Shown one piece after another: positions 52,109 through 63,597 of a stretch of DNA of 64,000 bases. The position numbers and the translations under genes were made by a program. Numbering within the stretch: position 1 is the first letter of the stretch; each line of letters opens with the position of its first letter. The DNA is from Hydrogenophaga flava NBRC 102514 (lineage in GTDB: Bacteria > Pseudomonadota > Gammaproteobacteria > Burkholderiales > Burkholderiaceae_C). The notes under the pieces were generated by a model. That model did no database searches. It was not told the origin of the DNA and saw nothing but the letters and a program-made list of their open reading frames with translations. Location: assembly GCF_001571145.1 (NCBI RefSeq), contig NZ_BCTF01000007.1:1-64000 (forward strand), in the 5' to 3' direction.

Positions 52109-54387
52109 TTCTTGAATAGTTCCCGGATCGCGTCGAGGATCGTCGGCGGTCCGGCGTACTGCGCACCCGCAGCGTCCTCGATGGTCGCCACAGCGCCGCC
52201 GTTGGCCCACTCGGCGTAGAGCCAGTCGTCGTTCACGCGGGTCAGACCCGCCGGTGCATCGCCCAGCGCGGTGACAGGCACACCCTTGAGCGCGGCGGCC
52301 ATGTAGTCGGTCCAGATGGGCAGCGCCAGCCGGCCGCCCGACTCGTGGTCGCCCAGGCTCCGGGGTTTGTCGTAGCCCATCCAGACCACTGCCGCCAGCC
52401 CGGGCTGGTAGCCGGCGAACCAGGCGTCGAGCACGTCGTTGGTGGTGCCGGTCTTGCCGTAGATGTCGCTGCGCTTGAGCCGGGCCTGGGCGCGGGCGGC
52501 GGTGCCCACACTGGTCACGTCGTTGAGCATGCTGCCCATCACATAGGCGTTGCGCGCGGGGATCGAGCGGTTCTCTTCGGTCAGCACGGGCGCGGCGGGC
52601 GCCTCGAACAGCACCTTGCCCTGGGCATCGGCGATCTTCTCGATCACCACCGGTTCGACCGACCAGCCGCCATTGGCCAGCGTGGCGTAGGCACGGGCCA
52701 TCTGCAGGGGCGTCACCTGCCCGGTGCCCAGCGCCAGCGTGAGGTTGTCGGGCTGCTTGGCGACGTCGAGGCCAAAGCGCCCCAGCCAGTCGCGCGCGCG
52801 CTGCGTGCTGGTGTGCTGCAGCACGCGCACGCTCACCAGGTTGCTCGACTTGGCCAGCGCGGCGCGCACAGTCAGCGGTTCGCCGGTGGCGTTGCCGCTG
52901 TTGCCGGGTGACCAGCCGTTGGGTGCGGTGAAGGGGCCGTCGTCGACCAGGGTCGAGGGCATCACACGCTCTTCGAGTGCGGCCGAATACAGCAGCGGCT
53001 TGATGGTCGAGCCCGGCTGGCGCCAGCCCTGGGTCACGTGGTTGAAGGGCTGGCGCGCGAAGTCGAAACCGCCGACCAGGGCCCGCACGCGGCCGCTGCG
53101 CGTGTCCAGCGCGACCAGCGCGGCCTCGGCCTCGGGCCATTGCGTGATCGACCAGTCCTTGCCGTTTTTGACCACGCGCAGCACCGACCCCCGCTGGATG
53201 CGCAGCGCGTCTTTGGCCTTGGCCGACAGCCCCGGCTGGGCCCAGCGCAGGCCTTCGCCCTTGATGCGCACCTGCTCGCCGCTGGCCAGCTGCACGCGCA
53301 CTTCCTTCGGCGTGGCGCCCAGCACGATGGCTGCGCGCAGTGTGTCGTCGTCGCGGTGGTCCTTCAGCGCCTCGGCGGCGGCGCGTTCGAGCTCGGGGTC
53401 GTCGGCCGCGGGCAGGTCTTCTTGCGCCTCGGGGCCGCGCCAGGGGTTGCGGCGGTCCTGTGCCAGCACCCCGCGCTGCACGGCGGCATAGGCGGCGCGC
53501 TGGTCGGCTGCGCGCAGCGAGGTGGTGACGCGGATGCCACGCGAGTAGGCGGATTCGCCGAAACGCTCGAACACCACCCGCCGCGCCATCTCGGCCACGT
53601 GGGCGGCATCGACATCGCGTTCGCTGGGGGAGCGCAGGGTGATCTTCTCGGCGCGGGCGGCGGCCAGCTGGGCGTCGTTGATCACGCCGACCGTGTGCAT
53701 GCGCTGCAGCACGACGCGCTGGCGCGCTGTGGCGCGGGCCATGTTGGCCACCGGGTTGGCGTAGTACGGGTTCTGCGGCAGGCCGGCGAGCAGGGCGGTC
53801 TCGGCGATCGTCAGCTGGTCCATGGACTTGCCGAAGTAGGTCTGCGCCGCAGCGGCAAAGCCGTAGGCCCGCTGGCCCAGGAAGATCTCGTTGAGGTAGA
53901 TCTCCAGGATGCGGTCCTTGGATAGTGCCTCCTCGACCTTGAAGGCCAGCAGGATTTCCTTGGCCTTGCGCTCGACCGTCAGTTCGCGCGTGAGCAGCAT
54001 GGTGCGCACGAGCTGCTGGGTGATGGTGCTGGCCCCCTGCTTGCGGCCGCCGGTGATCAGGGCCAGGGCCGCGCGGGCCATGCCCTTGGGGTCGACGCCG
54101 GAGTGCTCGCGAAAGCGCGCGTCCTCCACCGCCAGCACCGCGTCTTGCAGCAGTTTGGGGGTCTTGGAGAGCGGAACGTATTCGCGCCGTTCGGCGCCGA
54201 ACTGCGCCAGCTCCACGCCGTCGGCGGTGAACACCTGCAGCGGCAGCTTGGGCTGGTAGTGGACGATCCTGTCGATGGGCGGCAGGTCGAACGTGGACGC
54301 GTGGGCCGCTGGCGCGGTCAGCAGCAGCGGGGCAGGGGCGGCGAGGGCCAGACCCAGAAGGAGGCGGCGCGAGAGACGCAAAGACAT
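52105..54387 (-). CDS. Bifunctional penicillin-binding protein, PBP1A-like
   Basis: A 760-aa murein synthase. An N-terminal signal-anchor (LLLGLALAAPAPLLLTAPAAHA) is followed by the GT51 transglycosylase with EDARFREHSGVD near residue 90 and KQGASTITQQLVR near 118, then LYLNEIFLGQRAYGFAAAA-type motifs. The transpeptidase has SxxK in PGSTIKPLLYS near 450, SxN in KSSNLVSVR near 515 and KTGTTND near 650. It polymerises and crosslinks peptidoglycan. It is shorter than most PBP1A proteins and might be a second copy. It is divergent from the GT51-type gene at 54501. Confidence 0.9.
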   Translation of the reverse strand: MSLRLSRRLLLGLALAAPAPLLLTAPAAHASTFDLPPIDRIVHYQPKLPLQVFTADGVELAQFGAERREYVPLSKTPKLLQDAVLAVEDARFREHSGVDPKGMARAALALITGGRKQGASTITQQLVRTMLLTRELTVERKAKEILLAFKVEEALSKDRILEIYLNEIFLGQRAYGFAAAAQTYFGKSMDQLTIAETALLAGLPQNPYYANPVANMARATARQRVVLQRMHTVGVINDAQLAAARAEKITLRSPSERDVDAAHVAEMARRVVFERFGESAYSRGIRVTTSLRAADQRAAYAAVQRGVLAQDRRNPWRGPEAQEDLPAADDPELERAAAEALKDHRDDDTLRAAIVLGATPKEVRVQLASGEQVRIKGEGLRWAQPGLSAKAKDALRIQRGSVLRVVKNGKDWSITQWPEAEAALVALDTRSGRVRALVGGFDFARQPFNHVTQGWRQPGSTIKPLLYSAALEERVMPSTLVDDGPFTAPNGWSPGNSGNATGEPLTVRAALAKSSNLVSVRVLQHTSTQRARDWLGRFGLDVAKQPDNLTLALGTGQVTPLQMARAYATLANGGWSVEPVVIEKIADAQGKVLFEAPAAPVLTEENRSIPARNAYVMGSMLNDVTSVGTAARAQARLKRSDIYGKTGTTNDVLDAWFAGYQPGLAAVVWMGYDKPRSLGDHESGGRLALPIWTDYMAAALKGVPVTALGDAPAGLTRVNDDWLYAEWANGGAVATIEDAAGAQYAGPPTILDAIRELFKN

Positions 54388-54500
54388 GGGCGCGAATTAT
54401 CCGGTCGGCGTGTGCGGCACAGGTGAATGGCAGGTAACCGAATGTGCCTTCGGTCCCCGGTTTGCCCCGGCGCCGGACCTGATGGTCGACAATTGTTGCG

Positions 54501-57500
54501 ATGCAGCAGATGGAGCCTCCTTTGCCTGAAGAGCCCGGCCTCATGGTCACCCCGCCGCGGCGCGGTTGGCGCCCGTCCCGGCGCCTGGTGTGGATCGGTG
54601 CGGCGCTGCTGCTGGCGGGCGCGGCGGTGGGCGGTCTGCTGGTGTACGAGGCCCACACCTCCCGCCTGCAGGCCCGGTTCCTGAGCCGCTACGCCGCCGG
54701 GCTGCAGCACCAGACCGCCCCGGGTGCGAGCGACCAGATGCGTTTCCCCTCCCATGGCCCGTTCGACCAGCGGCTGGGCTACACCGCCATCCCGGACGCG
54801 GTGTCCCGGCTGGCGCCACGCGGGTTCGTGATCACCGAACAGGCCCGCCAGAGCCCGGCGCTGCTGGCCCACATCGACCGCAGCCTTTACGCGCCGTTCG
54901 CGGAGAAAAGCCGGACCGGCCTGACCGTGCTGGACTGCCACCGCGAGCCGGTCTACAGCTTCCGCTACCCCTACCGCACGTTCGAGCGCTTCGAGCAGGT
55001 GCCGCCACTGGTGGCCCAGGCCCTGATGTTCATCGAGAACCGCGACCTGCTCGACCCCGACCGGCCGCAGATGAACCCGGCGGTCGACTGGGTGCGCTTC
55101 ACCCGCGCGGTGCTTGGCCAGCTCGGCAGCCGCATCGACCCCGACCTGGACACCCCCGGCGGCAGCACCCTGGCCACCCAGATCGAAAAGTACCGCCACT
55201 CGCCCGACGGCTTCACGCTGGACGCCCGTGAGAAGCTGCGCCAGATGGCGTCGGCCTCCGTGCGCGCCTACCGGCAGGGCGCCGACACGCTGCCGGTGCG
55301 GAGCCAGATCCTGCTGGACTACCTGAACACCGTGCCGCTGTCGGCGGCGCCCCGGCATGGCGAGGTGCACGGGCTGGGCGACGGCCTGTGGGTGTGGTTC
55401 GGGACCGACTTCGAGCGCGCGCGGGCGCTGCTGACGCCCGCCCAGGGACTCGCGGCCGACCCGGCCGAGCGGGCCCAGGTGCTGCGGCAGGTGGTGGCGC
55501 TCATGGTGGCGCACCGGCGGCCGTCCTGGTACCTGGCCGAGGGCCGCGGGGAGCTCGACCAGACCACCGACGCCTACCTGCGGCTGCTGGCCGCCGAAGG
55601 CCTCATCGACACCGGCTGGCGCGATGCCGCCCTGCAGCAGCGGCTGGTGTTCCGCGACATGGTCCGCCAGCCGCCGAAGCTGCCCGCCAGCCCGGGCAAG
55701 GGCACCACCGCCGCGCGCAGCCGCCTGGCCGGCTGGCTGGGCACCTCGCTCTACAACCTCGACCGGCTTGACGCCCGTCTCGACACCACGATCAACGCCG
55801 GACTGCAGGACGCAGTGAGCGGCTACCTCGGGCGCCTGGGCGACCCCGGGTTCGCGCGCAGCCAGGGCCTGATCGGCGAGCGCCTGCTGCAGCCCGGCAC
55901 GCTGGGCGCGGTGCGCTACAGCTTCACCCCTGCTCGAACGCACGCCCGAAGGCAACCAGGTGCGCGTGCAGACCGACACCACCAACCAGCCGCTGGACAT
56001 CAACGAAGGCAGCAAGCTCGAACTCGGTTCCACCGCCAAGCTGCGGGTGCTCGCGACCTACCTGGAACTGGTGGCCGAATTGCACGCCCGCCTGTCGCCG
56101 CAGGAGCCCAAGACCCTGGGCGGCATCGCCTTCGACCGGCAGGATACGCTCACCCGCTGGGCCGTGCAGCACCTGACCACCAGCCCCGACCGCAGCCTGG
56201 ACGCCATGCTGGACGCAGCACTGGAGCGCCGGTTCTCGGCCGATCCGGGCGAGCGCTTCTTCACCGGTGGCGGCCTGCACAGCTTCAACAACTTCAACGC
56301 CGACGACAACGCCCGAGCGCCGACCCTGCGCGAGGCCATGCAGGCCTCGATCAACCTGCCGTTCGTGCGGCTGATGCGCGAGGTGGTGCGCCACACCATG
56401 TACCAGGTGCCGGGCAGCACCGCGCGCCTGCTCGAAGACGACCAGGACCCGCGGCGCAGCGCCTATCTGGCGCGCTTTGCCGACCGCGAAGGCCAGACCT
56501 TTCTGCGCCGCTTCTGGCGCAAGACCGACCAGCGCAACCCGGCCGAGCTGCGGGACTTGCTGCTGGACGGTCTGCGCCCCACGCCCGAGCGGTTGGCCGC
56601 GGTGTTCCGTTATCTGGAGCCCGAGGCGCCAGCCGAGGCGCTCGGTGCATTCCTGCGCGAGCGCCTGGGTGAGAAGGCGCCCGACGCGGCGCGCGTGGTG
56701 CGCCTGCACGAGCGTTTTGCGCCCGGCGCGCTGGACCTGCCCGACCGCGGCTACGTGGCCGGCGTGCACCCGCTCGAACTCTGGCTGGTGGCCTACCGGC
56801 TGCAGCACCCTGGCGCCAGCCTGTCGCAGGCGCTGGAGGACAGCGCCGACGAGCGGCAGGCGGTCTACGGCTGGCTGTTCCGCACCCGGGTCAAGAGTGC
56901 GCAGGACACCCGCATCTACACGCTGCTGGAGGTGGAGGCCTTTCTCGACATCCACAGCCGCTGGGCGCGGCTGGGCTACCCCTTCGGCCACCTCGTGCCC
57001 TCGCTGGCGACGGCGCTGGGCAGCTCGGGCGACCGGCCAGCGGCCCTGGCCGAGCTGATGGGCATCATCGTCAACGACGGGGTGCGCTTGCCCACCCGCC
57101 ACATCACTGGCCTGCACCTGGCCAGTGGCACGCCCTGGGAGACGGCGCTGGGCCGCACCGCGGCGCAGGGCGAGCGTGTGATGGCGCCGGAGGTGGCGCG
57201 GGCGCTGCGCAAGGCCCTGTCCGAGGTGGTGGAGCGGGGCACCGCGCGCCGCCTGTCCGGTAGCTTCAAGACCGAGGGGGGCGAGGACCTGTCACCGGGC
57301 GGCAAGACCGGCACCGGCGACAACCGCGTGGTGGTGCGCGGCCGGGCCGCGCTGGCGCTCAACCGCACCGCCACCTTCGTGTTCCACCTCGGGCCGCGCT
57401 ACTTCGGCAGCCTCACCGCCTATGTGGTGGGGCCGGACGCCGCGAAGTACCGTTTCACCTCGGGCCTGCCGGTGCAGATCCTGACGTCGATCGGGCCGGG

Positions 57501-57561
57501 CCTGATGCCCTATCTGGACGGTACCCAGGGCCGGGCCTGCCCGGTCACGCCGCGCCCTTGA
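54501..57561 (+). pseudogene. GT51/PBP-like gene with single-base frameshift
   Basis: Frames 54501 to about 55930 and about 55931 to 57561 together make one protein of 1,019 codons if one base is removed; the total length of 3,061 bases is three times a whole number plus one. Part one has a membrane anchor (GAALLLAGAAVGGLLV), ENRDLLDP and GGSTLATQIEKYRHS, resembling transglycosylase motifs. Part two has GSTAKLRVLATYLE (SxxK), SIN and GGKTGTGDN, i.e. transpeptidase motifs. The break lies at a run of four C at 55927-55930; with three C the reading would join as SFT-LLERTPEGNQ. It is a sequencing error or a true disruption. Confidence 0.85.
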
Positions 57562-58480
57562 AGCGCGTGAGGCTCTGGCGCCGGAACTCGGTGGGCGTCA
57601 TGCCCTTGATTTCCAGAAAGCGCCGGTTGAAGTTGGCCACGTTGTTGAAGCCGACCTCGTAGCAGATGTGCGTGACCTGCTGGTCGGTGTCCATCAGCAG
57701 CTGGCAGGCGCGGCTGATGCGCACACGGTTGACGAAGTCGGTGAAGGTGTTGCCGGTGGCCTTGCGGAAGAAGCGGCTGAAGCGGCTCTCGCTCATGCCC
57801 AGCTCGGCCGCCAGCGCACCGGCCGAGTGGTCGTCGGCCAGGTGGTCGGTGATGCGGCTGACCACGGCGTGGATCTGGTCGATCGAGGCGTCGTCGTCGT
57901 CGCTCTGCAGCTGCACGCTGGAGAGCAGCCGGTAGTCGGTGCAGGCCGTGAGGTCGGCCATGTAGTCGCAGAAGGCGGTGAGCCGGCGCAGGCCGCGCGC
58001 GTTCTTGACGCGGTGCCAGTGCCGTTCGGCCGCTTCGGACAGACCGAAGAACTCGATGCCGTGTTTGGCGCGCTCCAGCAGCGGCAGCACCTCGCGCAGC
58101 TCGGGGATGGTTTCGGCGGCGCGGGTCAGCGGCTCGTGGGTGAACTGGATCACCAGGTCGCGCTGGGCGACGCCGCCCTCGGGCATGTCCATCGTGACCC
58201 AGTTGTGCGGCAGGCGCGGGCCAGTGAGCACCAGCTGGCCGGCCTGGAAGGGGCCGATCCAGTCGCCCACGAACACCTTGCCGCTGGTACTGGTGATCAG
58301 GTGCAGCTCGTACTCGTCGTGGTAGTGCCAGCGCGCCAGCGGCGTCGGGAAGCCGTGGGACAGGCAGCGCACAAAGCCCACGTCGGACGACAGCTCGTAG
58401 CCCAGGTCGGGCGAACGCACGAACTCGTGCTCCAGCTCGGGCTTGAGCTGGCGCGGGGCGGTGGGCGTCTTCACTGTCAT
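57545..58480 (-). CDS. AraC-family regulator of the polyol operon
   Basis: A 311-aa regulator. The N-terminal cupin-like sensor begins TPLARWHYHDEYELHLITS and has the sugar-binding His pattern; the C-terminal AraC domain has two helix-turn-helix units (LAAELGMSESRFSRFFRKATGN and THICYEVGFNNVANFNRRFLEIKGMTP). The start is ATG 58480; a longer in-frame read-through to 59188 lies inside the dehydrogenase gene on the other frame. It is the last gene on this strand after dalD, a common place for the activator of polyol genes. Its end overlaps the convergent PBP-like gene by 17 bases. Confidence 0.93.
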   Translation of the reverse strand: MTVKTPTAPRQLKPELEHEFVRSPDLGYELSSDVGFVRCLSHGFPTPLARWHYHDEYELHLITSTSGKVFVGDWIGPFQAGQLVLTGPRLPHNWVTMDMPEGGVAQRDLVIQFTHEPLTRAAETIPELREVLPLLERAKHGIEFFGLSEAAERHWHRVKNARGLRRLTAFCDYMADLTACTDYRLLSSVQLQSDDDDASIDQIHAVVSRITDHLADDHSAGALAAELGMSESRFSRFFRKATGNTFTDFVNRVRISRACQLLMDTDQQVTHICYEVGFNNVANFNRRFLEIKGMTPTEFRRQSLTRFKGAA

Positions 58481-58518
58481 GGCGGGCTCCGGCGTCAGGG
58501 CGCCTAAGTTACACCGGT

Positions 58519-59910
58519 TCAGGCCCCGGCGCGCTCTGCCACGAACGCCTGCACGCGGGCAAAGGCCTTGCGAAGGGCCTCGACCAGCTGCGGGTGGCCG
58601 GCCATCTCGCCCCAGAGCGTGGTGTCGGCCGCGTAGGCGACCACCGGGTCGGCCGCGTCGCAAATGGCGTGGGCCACAGCCGGGTCCATGGCCTGGTCCT
58701 GGTAGGTGTAGGGGATCTGGCCGGCGTGCCAGCGCTGCAGGTAGGCCAGGAACAGCGCGGGCAGCATCGCCACGCTGTTGAAGGAGCCGCCGCGCGCCAG
58801 CTGGTCGCGGATGGTGGGCGCGATCATGCCGGGGATCTTGGAGAAGGCGTCCATGGCCACGCGCTGGTTCGTGTCCTGGATGGCGGGGTTGCCGAAGCGG
58901 TCGAGCACCACGTCGCGGTAGCGCTCCAGGTTGATGGGGCATGGCAGCAACACCGGGATGGTGTCGTCGGTCACGTAGTCGTAGGCCATCTTCCGGATGG
59001 CGGCGTCGTGTGTGCCTTCGTGGATGTAGAGGTAGCCCGCCAGCGTGCCAGCCCAGGCGATGCAGCTGTGCGTGGCGTTGAGCAGACGGATCTTGGCTTC
59101 TTCGTGGGCCTGCACCGAGTCCACCATCTCGACGCCGACCTTCTCCCACTCGGGCCGGCCGGCGATGAAGTTCTCTTCGATCACCCACTGGATGAAGCTC
59201 TCGCCCATGATCGCGGCGCGGTCGTCCCAGCCGGTGGCGGCCTTGACGCGTTCGGCCACGTCGGGCGTGGGGCGCGGCGTGATGCGGTCGACCATGGCGT
59301 TGGGGCTGCTGGTGTTCGCTTCCACCCAGGCCTTGAGCGTGGTGTCGCCCAGCGCGTCGATGAACTGCAGCAGGCCGCCGCGCGAGCGCTCGCCGTTGTG
59401 GCGCAGGTTGTCGCAGTTCATCAGCGTCACCGAGCCGGCACTGGCCTTCATGCGCGCGCGCAGGATGCTGACGAGGCCGCCGTAGATCGTGTGGCCGGCC
59501 AGGCCCAGCTTGACCGCTTCGAGGTCGGCGCGCAGGTCGGGGAAGGTGGCCCAGTCGAGCTGGTTGTTGGCGTCGAGGTAGTAACCGGCTTCGGTGACGG
59601 TGAAGCTGATGATGCGCGTGGCCGGGTCGGCGCCGGTGGCGATCAGCGGCGCCAGGTCGTCCTGGTAGGGGATCACGCGCTGGATCGACTCGATGCGGGT
59701 GTAGCTGCGCTCGCCCTGGGGCGTGACGGTCTCCAGCGTGTAGCGGCCGCCCTGGGCCTGCAGGGCAGCGATGGTCTCGGCCATGTCGGGGCGCAGGTTG
59801 CCACCGGCGATGGCCCAGCGCAGGTCGCCCAACTGGCGCAGCTGCTGGATGTAGACGGCCTGGTGGGCGCGGTGGAACGAGCCCAGGCCCAGGTGCAGGA
59901 TGAAGTTCAT
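58519..59910 (-). CDS. dalD: D-arabinitol 4-dehydrogenase
   Basis: A 463-aa member of the mannitol dehydrogenase family, very like Klebsiella DalD as recalled. N-terminal NAD fold LHLGLGSFHRAHQAVYIQQL; then GGRYTLETVTPQGER, FTVTEAGYYL, NCDNLRHNGERSRGGL, MVDRITPRPTPDV, FIQWVIEENFIAGRPEWEKVGVEMV and KIRLLNATHSCIAWAGTL with the catalytic Lys region. It oxidises D-arabinitol to D-xylulose. It lies 23 bases after the ribitol dehydrogenase-like gene in transcription order and shares the operon with the polyol ABC transporter. Confidence 0.9.
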   Translation of the reverse strand: MNFILHLGLGSFHRAHQAVYIQQLRQLGDLRWAIAGGNLRPDMAETIAALQAQGGRYTLETVTPQGERSYTRIESIQRVIPYQDDLAPLIATGADPATRIISFTVTEAGYYLDANNQLDWATFPDLRADLEAVKLGLAGHTIYGGLVSILRARMKASAGSVTLMNCDNLRHNGERSRGGLLQFIDALGDTTLKAWVEANTSSPNAMVDRITPRPTPDVAERVKAATGWDDRAAIMGESFIQWVIEENFIAGRPEWEKVGVEMVDSVQAHEEAKIRLLNATHSCIAWAGTLAGYLYIHEGTHDAAIRKMAYDYVTDDTIPVLLPCPINLERYRDVVLDRFGNPAIQDTNQRVAMDAFSKIPGMIAPTIRDQLARGGSFNSVAMLPALFLAYLQRWHAGQIPYTYQDQAMDPAVAHAICDAADPVVAYAADTTLWGEMAGHPQLVEALRKAFARVQAFVAERAGA

Positions 59911-59935
59911 GGTGCGTCGGTGAAAAGTGGGCGGG

Positions 59936-60679
59936 TCAGAGGTCGAAATTCGTGGGCATGAGCACGACGTCGCGGATGGTCATGCCGCGCGGGCGGGTGA
60001 GCATGAACAGCAGCACCTCGGCCACCTCGGCCGCTTCGATCAGGCTGCCGCTGGCCTTGGCCTCGGCGAGTTTTTCGGCCGGCCAGTCGGACAGCAGCGA
60101 GGTGATGACCGGCCCCGGCGAGACCGAGCCGACGCGGATGCCGTGCTTGAACACCTGGCGGCGCACGGTCTGCACGAAACAGTTCACCGCCCACTTGGAC
60201 GAGGCGTAGACCGGCTCCCAGGGCGTGGGGAAGTGCGCCGCGAGCGAGCTGGTGACGAGGATGTCGCCCGTGCCGCGCCCGATCATGTGCGGCAGCACGT
60301 TGTGCACGTTCTTCATCACCACGTTCACGTTCAGGTTCAACATGCGGTCGATTGCCTCGGGCGTGGCGTCGACCAGGTCGCCGCCGACGTAGAGGCCGGC
60401 GTTGGCGTGGAAGATGTCCAGCTGGCCCAGCAGCGCCAGCGTGTGTTGCAGCAGGCTGTTGCACTGGGCCGGGTCCAGCAGGTCCAGCACCAGGGGCAGG
60501 GCCGTTGCGCCGTTCTCGCCGATGGCGGCGCAGGCCTTGTCCAGCGCGGCGGCGTCGCGGTCGATGAGCACCACGCGGGCGCCGGCACCGGCCAGGGCCT
60601 GGGCGCTGGCGAAACCGATGCCTGAGGCCGCGCCGGTGACGGCGGCGCTCTTGCCTTGCAGGGGTTGTGAAGCGCTCAT
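59936..60679 (-). CDS. rbtD: SDR dehydrogenase, ribitol 2-dehydrogenase type
   Basis: A 247-aa short-chain dehydrogenase. Cofactor motif TGAASGIG near residue 15, NAG in LDIFHANAGLYVGG near 92, catalytic Ser in VTSSLAAHF near 143 and YxxxK in VYASSKWAVN near 157 (here Tyr-Ala-Ser-Ser-Lys). The stretches LDIFHANAG, WEPVYASSKWAV and RDVVLMPTNFDL closely match Klebsiella ribitol dehydrogenase as recalled, which oxidises ribitol to D-ribulose. The start is ATG 60679, with stop of the ABC ATPase only 5 bases away. A related polyol such as xylitol remains possible. Confidence 0.8.
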   Translation of the reverse strand: MSASQPLQGKSAAVTGAASGIGFASAQALAGAGARVVLIDRDAAALDKACAAIGENGATALPLVLDLLDPAQCNSLLQHTLALLGQLDIFHANAGLYVGGDLVDATPEAIDRMLNLNVNVVMKNVHNVLPHMIGRGTGDILVTSSLAAHFPTPWEPVYASSKWAVNCFVQTVRRQVFKHGIRVGSVSPGPVITSLLSDWPAEKLAEAKASGSLIEAAEVAEVLLFMLTRPRGMTIRDVVLMPTNFDL

Positions 60680-60683
60680 GGCG

Positions 60684-61727
<1,044 letters not shown>

Positions 61728-61755
61728 GGTGGTCTCTTGTCTCTCTTGAATGGGG

Positions 61756-62583
61756 TTACTTCACAGCCCCGAACGTGAGGCCCTGGACGAGCTGCTTCTG
61801 GCTGAACCAGCCGAAGACCACGATGGGGGCAATCGCCATGAGCGAGGCGGCGGACAGCTTGGCCCAGAACAGGCCTTCGGGGCTGGAGTAGCTGGCGATC
61901 AGCGTGGCCAGCGTGCCGGCCTTGGCGGAGCTGAGGTTGAGCGACCAGAAGGCCTCGTTCCAGCTCAGCACCAAGCACAGCAGACCGGTCGAAGCCAGGC
62001 CGCCCATGCCCAGCGGCAGCAGCACCTTGGTGGCCTCCTGCCAGAGGGTGGCGCCGTCCATGCGCGCGGCTTCCAGGATCTCGTGCGGGATCTCCTTGAA
62101 GGACGAATACAGCATCCAGACCATGATGGGCAGGTTGGACAGCGTGAACACGATGATCAGGCCCAGCTGCGTGTCCAGCAGCTGGCTCTTTTGCGCCATC
62201 ACGTAGATGGGCACCAGGGCGCCCACGGCCGGCATCATCTTGGTGGAGAGCATCCACATCAGGATGTCCTTGTCGCGCTTGCCCTTGTGGAAGGCCATCG
62301 CGTAGGCGGCGGGGGCGGCGATGGCCAGTCCCAGCAAGGTGGACACCACGCTGGTGACCACCGAGTTCCAGGCGTAGTGCAGGTAGTCGCTGCGCTCCTG
62401 CACCTCGTGGAAGTTCTCCAGCGTGGGCGAGAAGAACAGTTCGGGCGGCACCGCGATGGCCTGCAGCTCGGTCTTGAACGCGGTCAGCAGCAGCCAGCCC
62501 AGCGGGAAGAACAGCAGCAGGGCCACCGCCCATGCGGCCACGGTGCGCACAAGATAGGCCGGTGTGTAGATGGAGGCTCTCAT
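61756..62583 (-). CDS. Polyol ABC transporter permease (MalG type)
   Basis: A 275-aa permease with six predicted helices. The EAA motif is EAARMDGATLWQEATKVLLPLG near residue 185, the coupling-helix signature. The N-terminus is MRASIYTPAYLVRT, and helix 1 AAWAVALLLFFPLGWLLLTAF. The start is taken at ATG 62583; an upstream TTG adds three residues. It is the second permease subunit. The 118-base gap to the first permease gene contains a GC-rich repeat element. Confidence 0.92.
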   Translation of the reverse strand: MRASIYTPAYLVRTVAAWAVALLLFFPLGWLLLTAFKTELQAIAVPPELFFSPTLENFHEVQERSDYLHYAWNSVVTSVVSTLLGLAIAAPAAYAMAFHKGKRDKDILMWMLSTKMMPAVGALVPIYVMAQKSQLLDTQLGLIIVFTLSNLPIMVWMLYSSFKEIPHEILEAARMDGATLWQEATKVLLPLGMGGLASTGLLCLVLSWNEAFWSLNLSSAKAGTLATLIASYSSPEGLFWAKLSAASLMAIAPIVVFGWFSQKQLVQGLTFGAVK

Positions 62584-62609
62584 GCGAAGCAACCTTTGCG
62601 CGAAGTGTC

Positions 62610-62700
62610 TGGTCGAGGGGCGCCGCGGAACCGGCTTTGCCGGGCCGCAGGCGCCGCCCCCTTGAGGGGGACGAGCGGAGCGAGGCAGGGGTGGGCCATG
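62610..62700. repeat. GC-rich palindromic element between permease genes
   Basis: The core GCCCCCTTGAGGGGG at 62656-62670 has arms CCCCC/GGGGG. It is flanked by GC-rich sequence with GCCGGGCCG upstream and GGACGAGCGGAGCGAGG downstream. It resembles the element in the tgpA 5' end (38262-38330) and is of a type I associate with Comamonadaceae intergenic regions. Confidence 0.6.
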
Positions 62701-62701
62701 T

Positions 62702-63580
62702 TCATTTGTCCAGGTTCTTGCCGACCATGCGGATCAGGAAGATCGCGGCGATGTTCGCCAGCAGCACGGCGAACAGGGCACCGGCCGAGGCCACGCCGGC
62801 ATCGAAGTTCAGCAGCGCCTGCTTGAAGATCAGGAAGGCCACGTTGGTGCTGGCGTCGCCCGGGCCACCGCCGGTGGTGGTGTAGATCTCGGCGAAGACG
62901 CTGAGCAAAAAGATCAGTTCGATCATCACCACCACGGCCACCGAACGGCCCAGGTGCGGGATGTAGAGGTAACGCAGCTGTTGCCCGTAGGTGGCGCCGT
63001 CCATGCGCGCGGCTTCCAGCTGCTCGCGGTCCATGCTCTGCAGCGCGGTCATGAAGATCAGCGTGGCAAAGGGCAGCCACTGCCAGCTCACCATGACGAT
63101 CACCGAGAACAGCGGGTGGTCGGTGAGCCAGTCCACCGGCGCGGCGCCGAAGAAGGCCCAGACCTGGGCCAGCACGCCGTAGATGGGGTTCATCATCATG
63201 TTCTTCCACATCAGCGCGTTGACCGTGGGCATGACGAAGAAGGGCGAGATCAGCAGCACGCGCACCAGGCCGCGGCCGGCGAAGGGCTCGTTGATCAGCA
63301 GGGCGATGGCCACGCCCAGGATCACGGTGATCAGGATCACGCTGCCCAGCAGCAGGATGGTGTTGATCACCGAGGTCGTGAACGACGGATCGGTCACGAA
63401 GTATTCGAAGTTCTCCAGCCCGACGAAGCCGCTCTGGTCGGGTTGCATCAGGTTGTAGCGGATGACGGAGAAATAGATCGTCATCACCAGCGGCACGATC
63501 ATCCACAGGAAGAGCGTGGCCACCGCGGGCGTCAGCAGAAGACGCGGCAGGGTGCGCGATGTGGGGCGGTTCATGGCCAT
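62702..63580 (-). CDS. Polyol ABC transporter permease (MalF type)
   Basis: A 292-aa six-helix permease. The EAA motif EAARMDGATYGQQLRYLYIPHLG lies near residue 190, helix 1 is ATLFLWMIVPLVMTIYFSVI, and the periplasmic loop after it has PDQSGFVGLENFEYFV, the usual layout of the first permease of sugar importers. The start MAMNRPTSRTLPRLL at 63580 follows two hairpins downstream of the binding-protein gene. It pairs with the second permease. Confidence 0.92.
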   Translation of the reverse strand: MAMNRPTSRTLPRLLLTPAVATLFLWMIVPLVMTIYFSVIRYNLMQPDQSGFVGLENFEYFVTDPSFTTSVINTILLLGSVILITVILGVAIALLINEPFAGRGLVRVLLISPFFVMPTVNALMWKNMMMNPIYGVLAQVWAFFGAAPVDWLTDHPLFSVIVMVSWQWLPFATLIFMTALQSMDREQLEAARMDGATYGQQLRYLYIPHLGRSVAVVVMIELIFLLSVFAEIYTTTGGGPGDASTNVAFLIFKQALLNFDAGVASAGALFAVLLANIAAIFLIRMVGKNLDK

Positions 63581-63597
63581 GGACGTGAGAGGGGAAA

